Shown in pieces: positions 1 through 10,217 of a DNA stretch of 64,000 bases (the first letter of the stretch is position 1; the number at the start of each line of letters is the position of its first letter). The stretch is from assembly GCF_001436415.1 (NCBI RefSeq), contig NZ_AYZB01000035.1, forward strand, positions 56,906 to 120,905, read 5' to 3'. Under the pieces are notes generated by a model that was not told the DNA's origin, ran no database searches, and saw nothing but the letters and a program-made list of their open reading frames with translations. The stretch comes from Latilactobacillus graminis DSM 20719 (GTDB lineage: Bacteria; Bacillota; Bacilli; Lactobacillales; Lactobacillaceae). The position numbers were made by a program, and so were the translations under genes.

Positions 1-1
1 T

Positions 2-592
2 ATTCCTGGTCAAACCTGGGCCGGTGAATATCAATACACAATTAATAAAGCCATTGTTTTTCAGCTCTTTCAATTAAAAGAACGCTTCAAAATTCAGATG
101 ATTGCAGCGGAAGGTAAAACAATGTTTCTCGCTGACCAAGCTTATGCTAATTCTTTATCTTTTTTTCCGACTACTTTAAAATCTGATGAAATCTTAACCC
201 AGGCGTCGCTGAAACAAGAGCCGGCTGCTGTGACGGTTTTTGTCGAACGTGCTGATCAAAATGCTCTTCGCGCTGAAATACTGCGTGAGTTCCCTGATGT
301 TTCCGTTAATACTTGGGGCGGTCCAGCTAGTGTTTTAGAAATTGTCCATCGCGGTATTCATAAAACAACTGGGCTCGCCAAATTAGCGGCACATTACGAT
401 ATTGATCAATCTGACATCATTGCGTTTGGTGATGAAAGCAATGATTTAGAAATGTTGGCGTACGCTGGCACTGGCGTTGCGATGCAAAATGCAATTGCAC
501 CGATCAAAGCGATTGCAGACGACATCACACCACTGACCAATGCTCAGGATGGCGTCGCCAATTACCTGCGCCAATATTTTAAAATGGATTAA
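2..592 (+). CDS. Cof-type HAD-superfamily phosphatase, 5' end outside window
   Basis: The frame is open from the window edge, so the N-terminal part with the catalytic DxD motif is missing; the first ATG at 98 is internal. The visible 196 residues contain the C-terminal HAD signature FGDESNDLEML, whose acidic residues bind Mg2+, followed by GVAMQNA, typical of Cof/YidA-like sugar-phosphate or flavin-phosphate hydrolases. Substrate cannot be assigned. A strong terminator follows directly, so this is the last gene of its unit. Confidence 0.88.
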   Translation: MPGQTWAGEYQYTINKAIVFQLFQLKERFKIQMIAAEGKTMFLADQAYANSLSFFPTTLKSDEILTQASLKQEPAAVTVFVERADQNALRAEILREFPDVSVNTWGGPASVLEIVHRGIHKTTGLAKLAAHYDIDQSDIIAFGDESNDLEMLAYAGTGVAMQNAIAPIKAIADDITPLTNAQDGVANYLRQYFKMD

Positions 593-594
593 TC

Positions 595-632
595 AAAAAG
601 CGATTCGACTAAACGTGTCGAATCGCTTTTTC
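595..632 (+). terminator. Intrinsic terminator after the HAD phosphatase gene
   Basis: A perfect 15-bp stem (595-609 with 617-631) with a 7-nt loop ends in a run of T. It starts three bases after the stop codon. Confidence 0.9.
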
Positions 633-675
633 GTTGGATTAAATGTGCTTTTTGATTGTAGCAGGCGAACACACG

Positions 676-864
676 CTATTTTTCGTCGCTTTTTAGAACG
701 CCGCCTACTGAGTAGCGGTCTGGTTGCATTTCGTTTAAGACAACGTGCACGTGTTCTGCAGGTGCGCCTGTATTTTTGGTGATTGCTTCTGTAACGTCTG
801 CACAGAGTTGTTTTAATTGTGCTTGGCTACGGCCAGCAATTAAATCGATGTGTACTAATGGCAT
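676..864 (-). CDS. 4-oxalocrotonate tautomerase family protein
   Basis: A 62-residue protein beginning M-P-L-V-H-I-D-L. Removal of Met would expose the N-terminal proline that acts as the general base in 4-OT tautomerases. Length matches the small hexameric members (YwhB/XylH type). AAAGGAGG lies 8 bases before the ATG. No aromatic-degradation genes are nearby, so the physiological substrate is unknown; many lactobacilli carry such an orphan tautomerase. Confidence 0.9.
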   Translation of the reverse strand: MPLVHIDLIAGRSQAQLKQLCADVTEAITKNTGAPAEHVHVVLNEMQPDRYSVGGVLKSDEK

Positions 865-934
865 GTGGTGGGCCTCCTTTAATTGAATACTTATATTATG
901 CCTGTTTTAAAGCAATTGAGCAACGGTAATTACT

Positions 935-961
935 GTGTTTTTAATTAAAAAAAGGTATAAT
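935..961 (+). promoter_or_regulatory. Probable promoter of the dipeptidase gene
   Basis: A consensus TATAAT at 956-961 precedes the dipeptidase RBS (GGAGG) by about 25 bases. The -35 element is weak (TGTGTT-like, 935-940, 15-bp spacing). Confidence 0.6.
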
Positions 962-997
962 AATAGCTAATATTAATTTATATATGGAGGCATTATA

Positions 998-2434
998 ATG
1001 AGCGATCCCCTTTACCGTCAATTGACGGCCTGTACCAGCGTTTTAGTTGGTAAAAAAGCCACAGCGGACGGTTCAACTTTAATTGCACGCAACGAAGATA
1101 GCCAAGCAGCTTGGCCTAAACATTTAACCATCCATCCCCATCAAAAATTATCGACTGCGCCCCACTTTGTCTCAAAAGACACGGGTTTTACGATCGATTT
1201 ACCACTTGAAGCCGCTAAATACACAGCCACGCCTGAATGGACTGATGAATATGGCATATTCGAAGAAGATGGCATTAACGAATACGGTGTCGCCATGAGT
1301 GCCACCGAAAGTGCATACAGCAATAGCCGCGTTCTAGGTTTTGATCCTTATATCGAAAATGGGATTGCTGAAGAAGCGATGGTGACAGTTGTGTTACCTT
1401 ACGTGAAAACTGCACGTGAAGGTGTTGCACGACTTGGTGCCATCGTTAGCAAATATGGAACAACTGAAAGTAATGGGATTCTCTTTTCGGACACTGATGA
1501 AGTTTGGTACTTAGAAATTGGGAGTGGTCATCACTGGGTCGCGCAACGAATTCCTGATGACAGTTATGCTGTCGTGGCCAACCAACTGGCCATTCAAGAA
1601 GTTCAATTTGATCAACCTGATTGGTTCATGACTTCCGCCGGGATTCAAGACTTTGCCCGTGATAATCACTTATGGCAAGCTGACACCCCGTTTAACTTCC
1701 GCAACATCTTTGGGACACAAGATCAAAGCGATCTCGTCTACAACACACCGCGCGTTTGGTACGGACAAAAAATATTGACGCCTTCGGTTAAACAACAACC
1801 CCAAGACTTTAACCTGCCCTTCTTACGCCAAGCGGATGCGCCCATTCAAGTTGAAGATATCGCACAGATTCTAGGCTCACACTATGAAGGAACCGTCTAT
1901 GATCCAATTGGTCATGGGACACCAGAAGAAAAACATGCTTTCCGACCAATTAGTTTAGCAAAAACGCAAGAATCGCATATTCTACAAATGCGACCCAACT
2001 TACCAGTTGATGTTAGTGGCATTCATTGGTTATCAATGGGGGTCACGGCGCAAAGTGTCTACGTCCCATTTTATGCGGGGGCCGACGATGTCCCAGTTAA
2101 TTACCAAAAAGGGACAAAGGATTACTCAAAAGATTCCATCTACTGGACGTATAAATTGGCTGGGATCTTAGTGGATGCCCATTATGCTAAATTTGCCAAA
2201 GACTTAGAGCAAACCCAAAAGCACATCAACAGCTTAATGGTCCAAAACATTGTTACAACTGATCAAGCAATTGCAGCTGAGACTGATACGCACCAACGGA
2301 CAATGTTGATGACCAAGGGGTCTGCTAAAGCCGCCCAACTTGCTCAACACGAAATGGAACGCCTCAGCGCAAAACTCATTACGGATAGTGCAAACCTTTC
2401 ACCACTTAACTTTACCACGGATCATAATTTATAA
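998..2434 (+). CDS. pepD: Dipeptidase, peptidase family C69
   Basis: A 478-residue cytosolic dipeptidase of the Ntn-hydrolase C69 family (PepD/PepDA of lactobacilli). The N-terminus reads ...ACTSVLVGKKATADGS; Cys12 is the expected nucleophile, and the ARNED segment follows as in the family. It cleaves dipeptides released by other peptidases, fitting an amino-acid-auxotrophic lactic acid bacterium. Monocistronic: own promoter upstream, strong hairpin downstream. The start has GGAGG 8 bases upstream. Confidence 0.93.
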   Translation: MSDPLYRQLTACTSVLVGKKATADGSTLIARNEDSQAAWPKHLTIHPHQKLSTAPHFVSKDTGFTIDLPLEAAKYTATPEWTDEYGIFEEDGINEYGVAMSATESAYSNSRVLGFDPYIENGIAEEAMVTVVLPYVKTAREGVARLGAIVSKYGTTESNGILFSDTDEVWYLEIGSGHHWVAQRIPDDSYAVVANQLAIQEVQFDQPDWFMTSAGIQDFARDNHLWQADTPFNFRNIFGTQDQSDLVYNTPRVWYGQKILTPSVKQQPQDFNLPFLRQADAPIQVEDIAQILGSHYEGTVYDPIGHGTPEEKHAFRPISLAKTQESHILQMRPNLPVDVSGIHWLSMGVTAQSVYVPFYAGADDVPVNYQKGTKDYSKDSIYWTYKLAGILVDAHYAKFAKDLEQTQKHINSLMVQNIVTTDQAIAAETDTHQRTMLMTKGSAKAAQLAQHEMERLSAKLITDSANLSPLNFTTDHNL

Positions 2435-2447
2435 AGTCACCGTGCTT

Positions 2448-2498
2448 ATAAAACAGGTCCCCGACAAAAAATTACTTTTGTCGGGGACCTGTTTTATT
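2448..2498. terminator. Strong terminator between convergent pepD and sodA
   Basis: A perfect 22-bp inverted repeat (2448-2469 with 2476-2497) with a 6-nt loop and A/T-rich outer ends. It probably serves pepD and may also stop sodA transcription from the other side. Confidence 0.9.
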
Positions 2499-2548
2499 CA
2501 ATTTAAAAATAATAACCACCAAGTGGGAACACCAAGAACCATTACGCT

Positions 2549-3148
2549 TTAAAGTAACTCTGCCACAACTGGCCAATTAATAATTTTCCAAAAATTTTCA
2601 ATATAATCAATACGATTATTTTGGTATTTCAAATAATAAGCGTGTTCCCAAACGTCCAGACCAATCAATGGACGATTGCGACTCATCAATGGCGAGTCTT
2701 GATTTGAGGTAGTCATAATTTGTAGTTCATCGTTTTGATTGATGACTAACCAAGCCCATCCTGAACCAAATATGCTTAGAGCGGCTTCAGTAAATTCTGT
2801 TTGGAATGTGTTGAATTGTCCAAACCGCAATTCAATGCGCGCGAGTAACTCACCCGTTGGTGCTTCAGGAGCCTTTGACGTTAAGATTCGCCAGAAAAAG
2901 CTATGATTTGCGTGACCACCGCCGTTATTTCGAATTGGCGTTTGCAGGTTTTCTGGTAAATCATCGAGATGAATTAATAAGTCGTGAAGTGACTTACCGG
3001 CTAAATCAGGATGATCCGTTAGGGCTGCATTTAATTTAGTAACGTAAGCCTTATGATGTTTATCATGATGCAGGTGCAGCGTTTCAGAATCAATATACGG
3101 CTCAAGTGCTACATAATCATAGGGTAATACTGGTAATTTAAAAGTCAT
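2549..3148 (-). CDS. sodA: Superoxide dismutase, Mn type
   Basis: A 199-residue Fe/Mn superoxide dismutase. Metal ligands are visible: His27 (HLHHDKHH), His82 (GGHANHSFFW), Asp165 and His169 (LDVWEHAYYL). Gly77 and the Gln of SNQDSP (residue 150) are the pattern of manganese-preferring enzymes. It converts superoxide to H2O2 and O2 in the cytosol. AAGGAGG precedes the ATG. SOD is not universal in lactobacilli; its presence fits an aerotolerant, meat- or plant-associated species. Confidence 0.95.
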   Translation of the reverse strand: MTFKLPVLPYDYVALEPYIDSETLHLHHDKHHKAYVTKLNAALTDHPDLAGKSLHDLLIHLDDLPENLQTPIRNNGGGHANHSFFWRILTSKAPEAPTGELLARIELRFGQFNTFQTEFTEAALSIFGSGWAWLVINQNDELQIMTTSNQDSPLMSRNRPLIGLDVWEHAYYLKYQNNRIDYIENFWKIINWPVVAELL

Positions 3149-3221
3149 TATTCACCCTCCTTATCTTATCTATATCATAAGGGGTAGTGAATTTAAAAAG
3201 CGAATAATCTGCTTTGAAAAT

Positions 3222-3256
3222 AAAAAAACTGGCTAATTTTTATTGGCCAGTTTTTT
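3222..3256 (-). terminator. Terminator overlapping the 3' end of aroK
   Basis: Read on the minus strand, the stem AACTGGC/GCCAGTT is followed by seven T residues. The left arm lies inside the last codons of aroK. Confidence 0.8.
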
Positions 3257-3760
3257 TTGAATTCGTGGTAATTGCACATCAATTTCCGCTAACATCATGT
3301 TCGGTGTCTTATGTTGAAAAAAAATAGTGTAATTCGCAAGTCGATAATATTTGGGGCGTCGTTCATAATATAGCTCGCGCAAGCCATCGTGTCCGAGTTG
3401 ATTCACCAGTGGGCGTCGATCATTACGAGAAACGCGGCGCCAGTGGGCTTCATAACTCCCATTTAGGAAAAAAATCGGGATATGACTCTGTTTAATTAAA
3501 TAACGTGTCTGAGCATCGTCCACCACACCACCGCCGGTTGCAATCACCCCGTCGTTTTGAATTAATACTTGTAAAGCTTCAAATTCCATTTGTCGAAATG
3601 CAGCCTGCCCTTTTTCAGCAAAGATCTCATTAATGGTCATTTGTTGTTCCTGCATGATATAACGGTCTAAATCAACCCAGTCGCAATGAAAATGATGTGC
3701 AATTTTGCGGGCAATGGTCGTTTTACCAGACCCCATAAACCCGATTAAAATCAGTTGCAT
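3233..3760 (-). CDS. aroK: Shikimate kinase
   Basis: A 175-residue P-loop kinase that phosphorylates shikimate at the 3-hydroxyl in chorismate synthesis. The Walker A motif is GFMGSGKT (residues 7-14); DLDRYI carries the shikimate- and Mg-binding Asp residues, GGGVV the conserved glycine loop, and RRPL the lid arginine region. It lies 197 bases downstream of aroE on the same strand; a TATAAT-like box (3822-3827, minus) in the gap could give it its own promoter. Confidence 0.95.
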   Translation of the reverse strand: MQLILIGFMGSGKTTIARKIAHHFHCDWVDLDRYIMQEQQMTINEIFAEKGQAAFRQMEFEALQVLIQNDGVIATGGGVVDDAQTRYLIKQSHIPIFFLNGSYEAHWRRVSRNDRRPLVNQLGHDGLRELYYERRPKYYRLANYTIFFQHKTPNMMLAEIDVQLPRIQKKLANKN

Positions 3761-3957
3761 CTAGTTAATCAACCCCTATGGTTCTATTTCAAATATATCT
3801 GCCGTTTTACAACTATTCTGCATTATACTTCAGTTAAATAGTTTTTTTAAAGTTAGTTATATTGTAAAGTATCTACGGGTTGGTTTCCAGTTATTTTTAA
3901 AATTAGCTAGCGATACTTACTTAATTAATGGTAGTTGGTATTGTTAAAAACAACGTT

Positions 3958-4830
3958 TCAATCTGGACACTCAATACTGGTTAAAGTCTGATAGATAGGC
4001 TCAGTCTGAAGTACCTGCCCTGTCCAGAATTCAAAACTTAAGGCAGCTTGTTCAATTAACATCCCTAAGCCATTTTGCGTTATGTGCCCACTTTGGTTAG
4101 CTAGTTGTAAAAATGCCGTTTGGTCAGGCGCATAAATTAAATCGACAACTAAACAAGTCGTTGGTGTTTGCTGAATAAATCGCTTTGCGATTGGTAACCC
4201 AGGCGACGCTGCCATACCAAGGCTCGTCGCATTAATTAAGCAGTCAGCGCGTGCCAGTTTTTTTGAAAGCAACTCTAAATCTACGTAAGGCTGCAACGTG
4301 ATTGTGATCTGATGTTGGGTTGCTAGTTGCCTTAAACGGTGGGCAACAGTTGGATAAGTTGGATTTTGACGTTTAAAGACATGTACTTGTTGGACACCAT
4401 AGCGTGCAGCAGCCTCAATTACTGCTAACGCAGCCCCACCAGCACCTAAAACGACGATTTCTTGCCATATCTGTTTTGGATGAGCTTTTTGCAGAGCACG
4501 CCAAAAACCATCCCCATCGGTATTAGTCCCGATCAGTTGACCGGAATGTAAAATGACCGTATTAATGGCCCCAGATAAGTGAGCAGTTGGTGTTAATTGG
4601 TCCATGAATGGTAAGAGTGCTTGTTTGTAAGGCGTCGAAAGATTAACGCCGGCAACATTTAACGCCCGCAGTGCTTGTGCAACTTCTTGAGCTGGTGCTT
4701 GACTATCAAAAGCTAGGTAGCGTGCATCAATCTGATGTTGTTTAAAGCCCAAATTATGAATTGTTGGTGATAAGCTATGGTGTACTGGATGCGCAACTAA
4801 GCCGTAAAGAGCGGTATGACCTGATATCAT
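3958..4830 (-). CDS. aroE: Shikimate 5-dehydrogenase
   Basis: Reduces 3-dehydroshikimate to shikimate with NADPH. The N-terminal substrate domain has HHSLSPTIHN and NLSTPYK (catalytic Lys); the Rossmann domain has NTDGDGF and VLGAGGAA. I chose the ATG at 4830 (MISGHTALYG..., 290 residues) because AGAGG lies 8 bases upstream; an in-frame ATG at 4854 has no ribosome binding site. Divergent from aroD, so shikimate-pathway steps are grouped here. Confidence 0.94.
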   Translation of the reverse strand: MISGHTALYGLVAHPVHHSLSPTIHNLGFKQHQIDARYLAFDSQAPAQEVAQALRALNVAGVNLSTPYKQALLPFMDQLTPTAHLSGAINTVILHSGQLIGTNTDGDGFWRALQKAHPKQIWQEIVVLGAGGAALAVIEAAARYGVQQVHVFKRQNPTYPTVAHRLRQLATQHQITITLQPYVDLELLSKKLARADCLINATSLGMAASPGLPIAKRFIQQTPTTCLVVDLIYAPDQTAFLQLANQSGHITQNGLGMLIEQAALSFEFWTGQVLQTEPIYQTLTSIECPD

Positions 4831-5026
4831 GATATTTTCCTCTAAAGCTATCATACCCGAATAACGACTAGTTTAAAATGATTGGTGTAAAAATTACTAA
4901 TTTAATTTAGCATCTTTATACGTTTCTCACAATAATAGTAGGTTGCGTTTGTCTATTTTTTCTCTTAAAATAAATAATATTAGTTTAAAAATATTAATCA
5001 ATTTTGATTAGAAAGCGAGTTTTTTT

Positions 5027-5746
5027 ATGTCTTTCCAATTTGGCACTGGCCAGACCCAAACGGCCGTTTCCTTAATGCCGCATAACCTAGACGATTGTGT
5101 GCGTGAAATGGCACTCGTTGAGCAAAAACAAGCTGCGATTGATATTTTGGAATGGCGTTTAGATTATTGGCAAACACCAGCGACTTTATTAACCGCTGCT
5201 CACCAAATTGTCGCCGCCCCGCAACCGGTTATTTTAACGCTTAGAACCACGCATGATGGCGGCCTTGCTGATCCAGCCGTTTATTTAGACCGCTATACGC
5301 CATTATTATCGGCACAAATCGGCGACGTAGTTGATATCGAGTGGTCTTTACCTGAGGCAGTTAGAAAAGCCGTCAGTGCGCTTGCACGTGCGAATGGCTA
5401 TCAGGTGTTACTAAGCCATCATGATTTAAAGAAAACACCTGATAATCTAACACTTCAAAAACAACTTGCAGCAATGCATGCGACGCACCCAGATATATTA
5501 AAACTGGCAACTACCGCTCAAAGTAATGATGACACTACTCGGTTAATGGCGCTTACCCAGTCTTTTACACACAATCATACAACCCCACTGATCACGATGG
5601 CGATGTCTGAATTTGGCTTAGCCTCTCGCATTTTTGGTGGTCAATTCGGTTCAGCCGTGAGTTTTGGTTACCTTGAACACCCCAGTGCATCCGGCCAATT
5701 ACCAATTGAACAACTCAAAGGCTTGTTGACAATGCATCAAAATTAA
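5027..5746 (+). CDS. aroD: 3-dehydroquinate dehydratase, type I
   Basis: A 239-residue class I dehydroquinase that dehydrates 3-dehydroquinate through a Schiff base. Visible active-site residues: Glu/Arg in LEWRLDYW (42-49), His131/His132 (SHHD), the Schiff-base Lys159 (ILKLAT) and Arg201 (SRIFG). The RBS is weak (GAAAGCGAG before a T run), suggesting modest translation. It shares a terminator with convergent pepT. Confidence 0.94.
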   Translation: MSFQFGTGQTQTAVSLMPHNLDDCVREMALVEQKQAAIDILEWRLDYWQTPATLLTAAHQIVAAPQPVILTLRTTHDGGLADPAVYLDRYTPLLSAQIGDVVDIEWSLPEAVRKAVSALARANGYQVLLSHHDLKKTPDNLTLQKQLAAMHATHPDILKLATTAQSNDDTTRLMALTQSFTHNHTTPLITMAMSEFGLASRIFGGQFGSAVSFGYLEHPSASGQLPIEQLKGLLTMHQN

Positions 5747-5756
5747 ACACACGTAA

Positions 5757-5796
5757 AAAAAGCCCCGTACAAATTGTATTTGTACGGGGCTTTTCA
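5757..5796. terminator. Bidirectional terminator between aroD and pepT
   Basis: A 17-bp perfect stem (5758-5774 with 5778-5794), A-rich on one side and T-rich on the other, lies between two convergent genes. Confidence 0.9.
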
Positions 5797-5803
5797 ATTT
5801 ATA

Positions 5804-7045
5804 TTAGTTTCGTTCAACGTTTAAATCATTCATCTTGAGCATTGTATCAACGGCCTTTTCCATTGTTTCGATTGAAACAAATTCGTAGCGTCCGTGCATG
5901 TTTTCAGCACCAGCAAAGATGTTAGGGGTTGGAATCCCCATGAATGAGATCTTCGAACCATCTGTCCCACCACGGACTGGTTCGATTAATGGTTTAATAT
6001 CAACGGCTTCCATTGCGTCTTTGGCAAGATCAACAACGTCCATGTGGTCTTTTAAGATTTCTGCCATGTTGTAGTATTGATCTTTGATGGTTGCGACAAC
6101 GCGGCCTTTACCATATTTAGCATTCATTTGATCAGCGACTTTAGCAGCAAATGCCTTTCGTTCTTCTAAACCATCACGTTCGAAGTCCCGGATGATGTAA
6201 GCCATGTGTGCTTCATCAACTGTCCCTTCAAGACTTAATAAGTGATAGAACCCTTGACGACCGTCTGTCTTTTCAGGTACTTCGTCGCTTGGTAAAGCGT
6301 TTTGGAAGTCAACAGCCACCTGGAGTGCATTAATCATGATATCTTTAGCTTCACTAGGATGCACATTCTTACCTTGAATATCGACTTTCATTGCAGCAGC
6401 GTTGAATGTTTCATATTCAAGTTGACCGATTGGACCGCCATCCATTGTGTAAGCAAAATCAGTTGCGAAATCCTTGGCATCAAAGTGATCAGCACCAGTC
6501 CCGATTTCTTCATCAGGACCAAATCCAATCTTGATATCGCCATGTTTGATTTCAGGATGTTGAACTAAGAAATCCATGGCCGTCATAATTTCTGCCACCC
6601 CAGACTTATCATCTGACCCTAATAATGTTGAACCATCAGTGGTAATCAAAGTTTGGCCTTTATAATTTTTCATATTTGGGAATTCTTGAGGATCTAATAC
6701 GAATTTACCCGCTTCATCTAATTTAATAATTGATTTGCCATCGTAGTTTTCGACGATTTGTGGCTTGACACCTTTGGCATTGAAGTCGGCAGTATCAACG
6801 TGTGATAAAAAGCCCATAGTTGGCACTTTTTTATCAATATTACTTGGTAATAGCGCTGTTACATAGCCATTACTTTCGTTGTATTTCACGTCACTTAATC
6901 CGATTTCCTTCAAGTCGTCCATCAATTTGTGTAAAAATACAACTTGCGTTTGGGTTGATGGGCTCGTTGTTGCGTTTTCGTCAGAACGGGTTTCCGTTGT
7001 GACATATTCTAGAAAACGAGGAATCAATTTTTCATATTTAGCCAT
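5804..7045 (-). CDS. pepT: Tripeptidase T
   Basis: A 413-residue M20B metallopeptidase that removes the N-terminal residue of tripeptides. Zinc-site motifs are in order: SHVDTAD (His82, Asp84), LGSDDKSG, the catalytic [16 protein letters not shown], and the C-terminal [10 protein letters not shown] histidine. AGGAGG precedes the ATG. With pepD it forms part of the intracellular peptide-breakdown set. Confidence 0.96.
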   Translation of the reverse strand: MAKYEKLIPRFLEYVTTETRSDENATTSPSTQTQVVFLHKLMDDLKEIGLSDVKYNESNGYVTALLPSNIDKKVPTMGFLSHVDTADFNAKGVKPQIVENYDGKSIIKLDEAGKFVLDPQEFPNMKNYKGQTLITTDGSTLLGSDDKSGVAEIMTAMDFLVQHPEIKHGDIKIGFGPDEEIGTGADHFDAKDFATDFAYTMDGGPIGQLEYETFNAAAMKVDIQGKNVHPSEAKDIMINALQVAVDFQNALPSDEVPEKTDGRQGFYHLLSLEGTVDEAHMAYIIRDFERDGLEERKAFAAKVADQMNAKYGKGRVVATIKDQYYNMAEILKDHMDVVDLAKDAMEAVDIKPLIEPVRGGTDGSKISFMGIPTPNIFAGAENMHGRYEFVSIETMEKAVDTMLKMNDLNVERN

Positions 7046-7089
7046 GGTGTAGCCTCCTAGATATTATTTAACCTTAATTCTATTCTAAC

Positions 7090-8223
7090 TTACTTCGCAT
7101 TAAAAATAAATGTAAACGGATCAGTTTTTTGCTGCGATTTAATAAATGTAGCCGACCAGCCACGCTGTTTAGCCCACTTTTCAAAAACTTGTGTCATCTT
7201 ATCCTTCACGATGCTTTCGACATGATGACCAGGATCAATTACCGACAAGCCAGCTGCTAGCATATCATGACCGGTATGATAATAAACATCACCAGTAATA
7301 TAGACATCTGCACCAGCTTGTACGGCGGCTGGGAAGAATTTACCCCCATCGCCACCGACAACGGCGACTGTCTGGACCATTTTATCTGGGTCATTTGAAA
7401 TTAAGCGCAGACCTGTTAAATCAAATGTTTCGCAGACAAATTGTGCATAGTCCCGGACTGTCATTGATTGAGCGACTTGACCGATGCGTCCGATACCAAT
7501 CGGTTGTTGTTGATTAGCTAATGGAATCACAGCATAAACAGGTTCTTCATAAGGATGGGCCGCAAGCATCGCTTGGATAACTTGGGCTTGCATAACCGCT
7601 GGCAACATAACTTCAATTTTGACTTCGGTGACGGCTTCTAATTTACCTGCTTGGCCACTATAAGGATTTGCCGCTTCAGTCGGTTGAAAACGGCCAGTTC
7701 CGGTCGTACTAAAACTGCAGGCTTGATAATCGCCAATATGCCCAGCGCCTGCTTGGTTCAATGCTATCCGCATTTGTTCAGCATGTGACTCAGGGACAAA
7801 GACCACTAATTTTATCAATGGTTGGTAGTCCGTGATGTTAAACGGTTGCACATCGTTTAGCTGTAAAGCTTCGGCTAACCAATCATTCATACCGCCGTTA
7901 GTCTTATCCAAATTCGTATGGGCGGCATACACCGTGATGTCATGCGTCAATAAATCAGCGTACATCTGGTTTTGCGGATCACTAAGATCGAGATTTTGCG
8001 CTGGGCGAAACATCACTGGATGATGTGCAAAAATGAAGTCGACATTCTGTTCAATCGCTTCTTGAACGGTTTCTGGTCGGACATCAAGGGTCACCAACAC
8101 GCGTTCAACGCTTTTATCTCGACGGCCGATCTGAAAACCGGTGGGGTCATTGCCTTCTTTTAATGCCAATGGTGCATAGTCTTCAATCGCAGCAATTAGG
8201 TCACTCGCGACTAATTTTCCCAT
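7090..8223 (-). CDS. Nif3-like dinuclear metal centre protein (DUF34, YqfO type)
   Basis: A 377-residue DUF34/NIF3 protein with the family metal ligands His67/His68 (FAHHPVMF), HTNLD (102-106) and the C-terminal GDVYYHTGHD plus GHHVE. A central insertion of roughly 110 residues corresponds to the PII/CutA-like domain of long YqfO forms. Function is not firmly established. It overlaps trmK by 13 bases, the usual Firmicutes arrangement (yqfN-yqfO), implying translational coupling. Confidence 0.9.
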   Translation of the reverse strand: MGKLVASDLIAAIEDYAPLALKEGNDPTGFQIGRRDKSVERVLVTLDVRPETVQEAIEQNVDFIFAHHPVMFRPAQNLDLSDPQNQMYADLLTHDITVYAAHTNLDKTNGGMNDWLAEALQLNDVQPFNITDYQPLIKLVVFVPESHAEQMRIALNQAGAGHIGDYQACSFSTTGTGRFQPTEAANPYSGQAGKLEAVTEVKIEVMLPAVMQAQVIQAMLAAHPYEEPVYAVIPLANQQQPIGIGRIGQVAQSMTVRDYAQFVCETFDLTGLRLISNDPDKMVQTVAVVGGDGGKFFPAAVQAGADVYITGDVYYHTGHDMLAAGLSVIDPGHHVESIVKDKMTQVFEKWAKQRGWSATFIKSQQKTDPFTFIFNAK

Positions 8224-8918
8224 GTCTTCATCTCCTCGATTAATGCAATTTCATGTTCAACTGCTTTGACTTTATCGATGGGTACGACTTGTGCATTTTG
8301 TAATTGTTGCAATAAATGACGGCGTTTTTTCAACATTGTCCCCCATTTCAATTGAAAGTCATTAGGTTGCGTTTGGCGTAGAACGGGTCCAAACACATGA
8401 TCACTTTCACTTAATGGTGCCACCGACGCTCCTGGTTCACCGACAATCACTTCATAGATATGTCCGTCTTCAGCGACAATTGCTTCATCAACGATTGCAT
8501 AGTCATGTTCATTCAACCACACACGGACAGTACTTTCCATGATATTTGGTTGTAACACGAGTCGTTCATGGCCGTTTAGATGATCAAGACCGCGAGTTAG
8601 AATTTCAGTGATCAATAAACCACCCATCCCTGCAATCACAATGCAATCGACGTGGTCTTTTGTAGGATCTAACACCTCGACCCCATCGCCTAAGCGGACT
8701 TGAATCTGTTGGTCCAAGTGCCATTGATTAACGTGAGTCTGTGTTGACTCAAACGGACCGGCAACCACTTCACCAGCAATGGCGCCTTTTAATCGGTTCT
8801 GTTCGGTCAACCAGATAGGCAAATAAGCATGATCTGAACCGATATCGGCAATGATACTATCTTGTGGGACAAACTGCGCAACCGCAGCTAAACGCTTCGA
8901 TAAATGAATTGGTGACAA
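8211..8918 (-). CDS. trmK: tRNA (adenine(22)-N1)-methyltransferase
   Basis: A 235-residue class I SAM-dependent methyltransferase of the TrmK/YqfN family, which forms m1A22 in tRNA. SAM motif I is IADIGSDHAYLP (Asp25) and motif IV is VIAGMGG. A helical C-terminal region (KKRRHLLQQLQNAQ) is typical. It follows rpoD at 172 bases and is coupled to the Nif3 gene downstream. Confidence 0.93.
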   Translation of the reverse strand: MSPIHLSKRLAAVAQFVPQDSIIADIGSDHAYLPIWLTEQNRLKGAIAGEVVAGPFESTQTHVNQWHLDQQIQVRLGDGVEVLDPTKDHVDCIVIAGMGGLLITEILTRGLDHLNGHERLVLQPNIMESTVRVWLNEHDYAIVDEAIVAEDGHIYEVIVGEPGASVAPLSESDHVFGPVLRQTQPNDFQLKWGTMLKKRRHLLQQLQNAQVVPIDKVKAVEHEIALIEEMKTWEN

Positions 8919-9054
8919 ACATAAAACTCCATTCTAGATACTTTGATTATTACTGTTAGTATACCAAATTCTAAGTGTTCTTCGTAGCATTAAAACAACT
9001 GGCCGTTAATCAGATAATATTTTAGTTTACATAAGATAAATTATTTGAAGTTGA

Positions 9055-9086
9055 ATTAAAAAAAACAGCCAATGGGCTGCTTTTTG
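9055..9086 (-). terminator. Terminator after rpoD
   Basis: On the minus strand a GCAGCC/GGCTGT stem with a 4-nt loop is followed by eight T residues, just past the rpoD stop. Confidence 0.85.
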
Positions 9087-9090
9087 CTGA

Positions 9091-10200
9091 CTATTCTAAA
9101 AAGTCTTTTAATTGTTTTGAACGTGATGGGTGGCGGAGTTTCCGCAATGCTTTCGCTTCGATTTGACGAATCCGTTCACGCGTAACACCAAAGACCTTGC
9201 CGACTTCTTCTAACGTCCGTGTCCGACCATCATCAAGGCCGAAACGTAACCGTAAGACGTTTTCTTCCCGGTCGGTTAAGGTGTCTAGAACACTTTCTAA
9301 TTGTTCTTTTAACAATTCATAAGAAGCATGTTCTTCAGGACTAGTTGCATCTTGGTCTTCGATAAAGTCGCCTAAGTGTGAGTCGTCCTCTTCACCAATT
9401 GGCGTTTCAAGCGAAACAGGTTCTTGAGCAATTTTCAAAATCTCGCGTACTTTGTCAGTGTTCATGTCCATCTCTGCCCCAATTTCTTCAGGCGTTGGTT
9501 CGCGACCTAGATCTTGGAGTAATTGACGTTGAATCCGGATTAACTTGTTGATTGTTTCTACCATATGAACCGGAATCCGAATCGTCCGGGCTTGATCAGC
9601 AATTGCACGCGTAATTGCTTGGCGAATCCACCAAGTGGCATATGTTGAAAATTTAAACCCTTTACGGTGATCAAATTTTTCAACAGCTTTCATTAAGCCC
9701 ATATTACCCTCTTGGATTAAATCCAAAAATTGCATCCCACGACCAACGTAACGTTTAGCAATTGAAACCACCAATCGTAAGTTAGCCTCGGCAAGACGTT
9801 GTTTAGCTTCTTGATCACCTTGTTCAATTTTTAAAGCTAAATCAACTTCTTGTTGGGCATTCAAAAGCGCAACTCGCCCGATTTCCTTTAAGTACATCCG
9901 GACTGGATCGTTAATCTTAATCCCAGTCGGTGCCGTCATATCTTTTAATTCTTTAGCAGAAACTTTTTCCTTCTTAAGGGTGGCAACACTAGGATTACCA
10001 TCTTTATCAACAATCCCAATCCCTTGATCTTCCACTTTTTGCATTAAGTCGTTAATTTCATCAGCTTTTAGTGCAAATGGTTTTACGATTTTTGCAACCA
10101 GTTCATCATTGGTGATTTCTTTTTTTGGTTTATACGCCTTAATCAAGGCCTTCACCGCAGTATCAAATTTCTTTGTATCAGCTTTTTTATTATCAGCCAT
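9091..10200 (-). CDS. rpoD: RNA polymerase primary sigma factor (sigma A)
   Basis: The housekeeping sigma factor, 369 residues. An acidic/lysine-rich region 1.1 is followed by region 1.2 ([11 protein letters not shown]), region 2 with the -10 recognition helix ([14 protein letters not shown]), region 3, and region 4 with the -35 recognition helix ([29 protein letters not shown]). It lies 17 bases after dnaG, forming the conserved macromolecular synthesis operon. Confidence 0.98.
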   Translation of the reverse strand: MADNKKADTKKFDTAVKALIKAYKPKKEITNDELVAKIVKPFALKADEINDLMQKVEDQGIGIVDKDGNPSVATLKKEKVSAKELKDMTAPTGIKINDPVRMYLKEIGRVALLNAQQEVDLALKIEQGDQEAKQRLAEANLRLVVSIAKRYVGRGMQFLDLIQEGNMGLMKAVEKFDHRKGFKFSTYATWWIRQAITRAIADQARTIRIPVHMVETINKLIRIQRQLLQDLGREPTPEEIGAEMDMNTDKVREILKIAQEPVSLETPIGEEDDSHLGDFIEDQDATSPEEHASYELLKEQLESVLDTLTDREENVLRLRFGLDDGRTRTLEEVGKVFGVTRERIRQIEAKALRKLRHPSRSKQLKDFLE

Positions 10201-10217
10201 TCAGAAACCTCCTAATA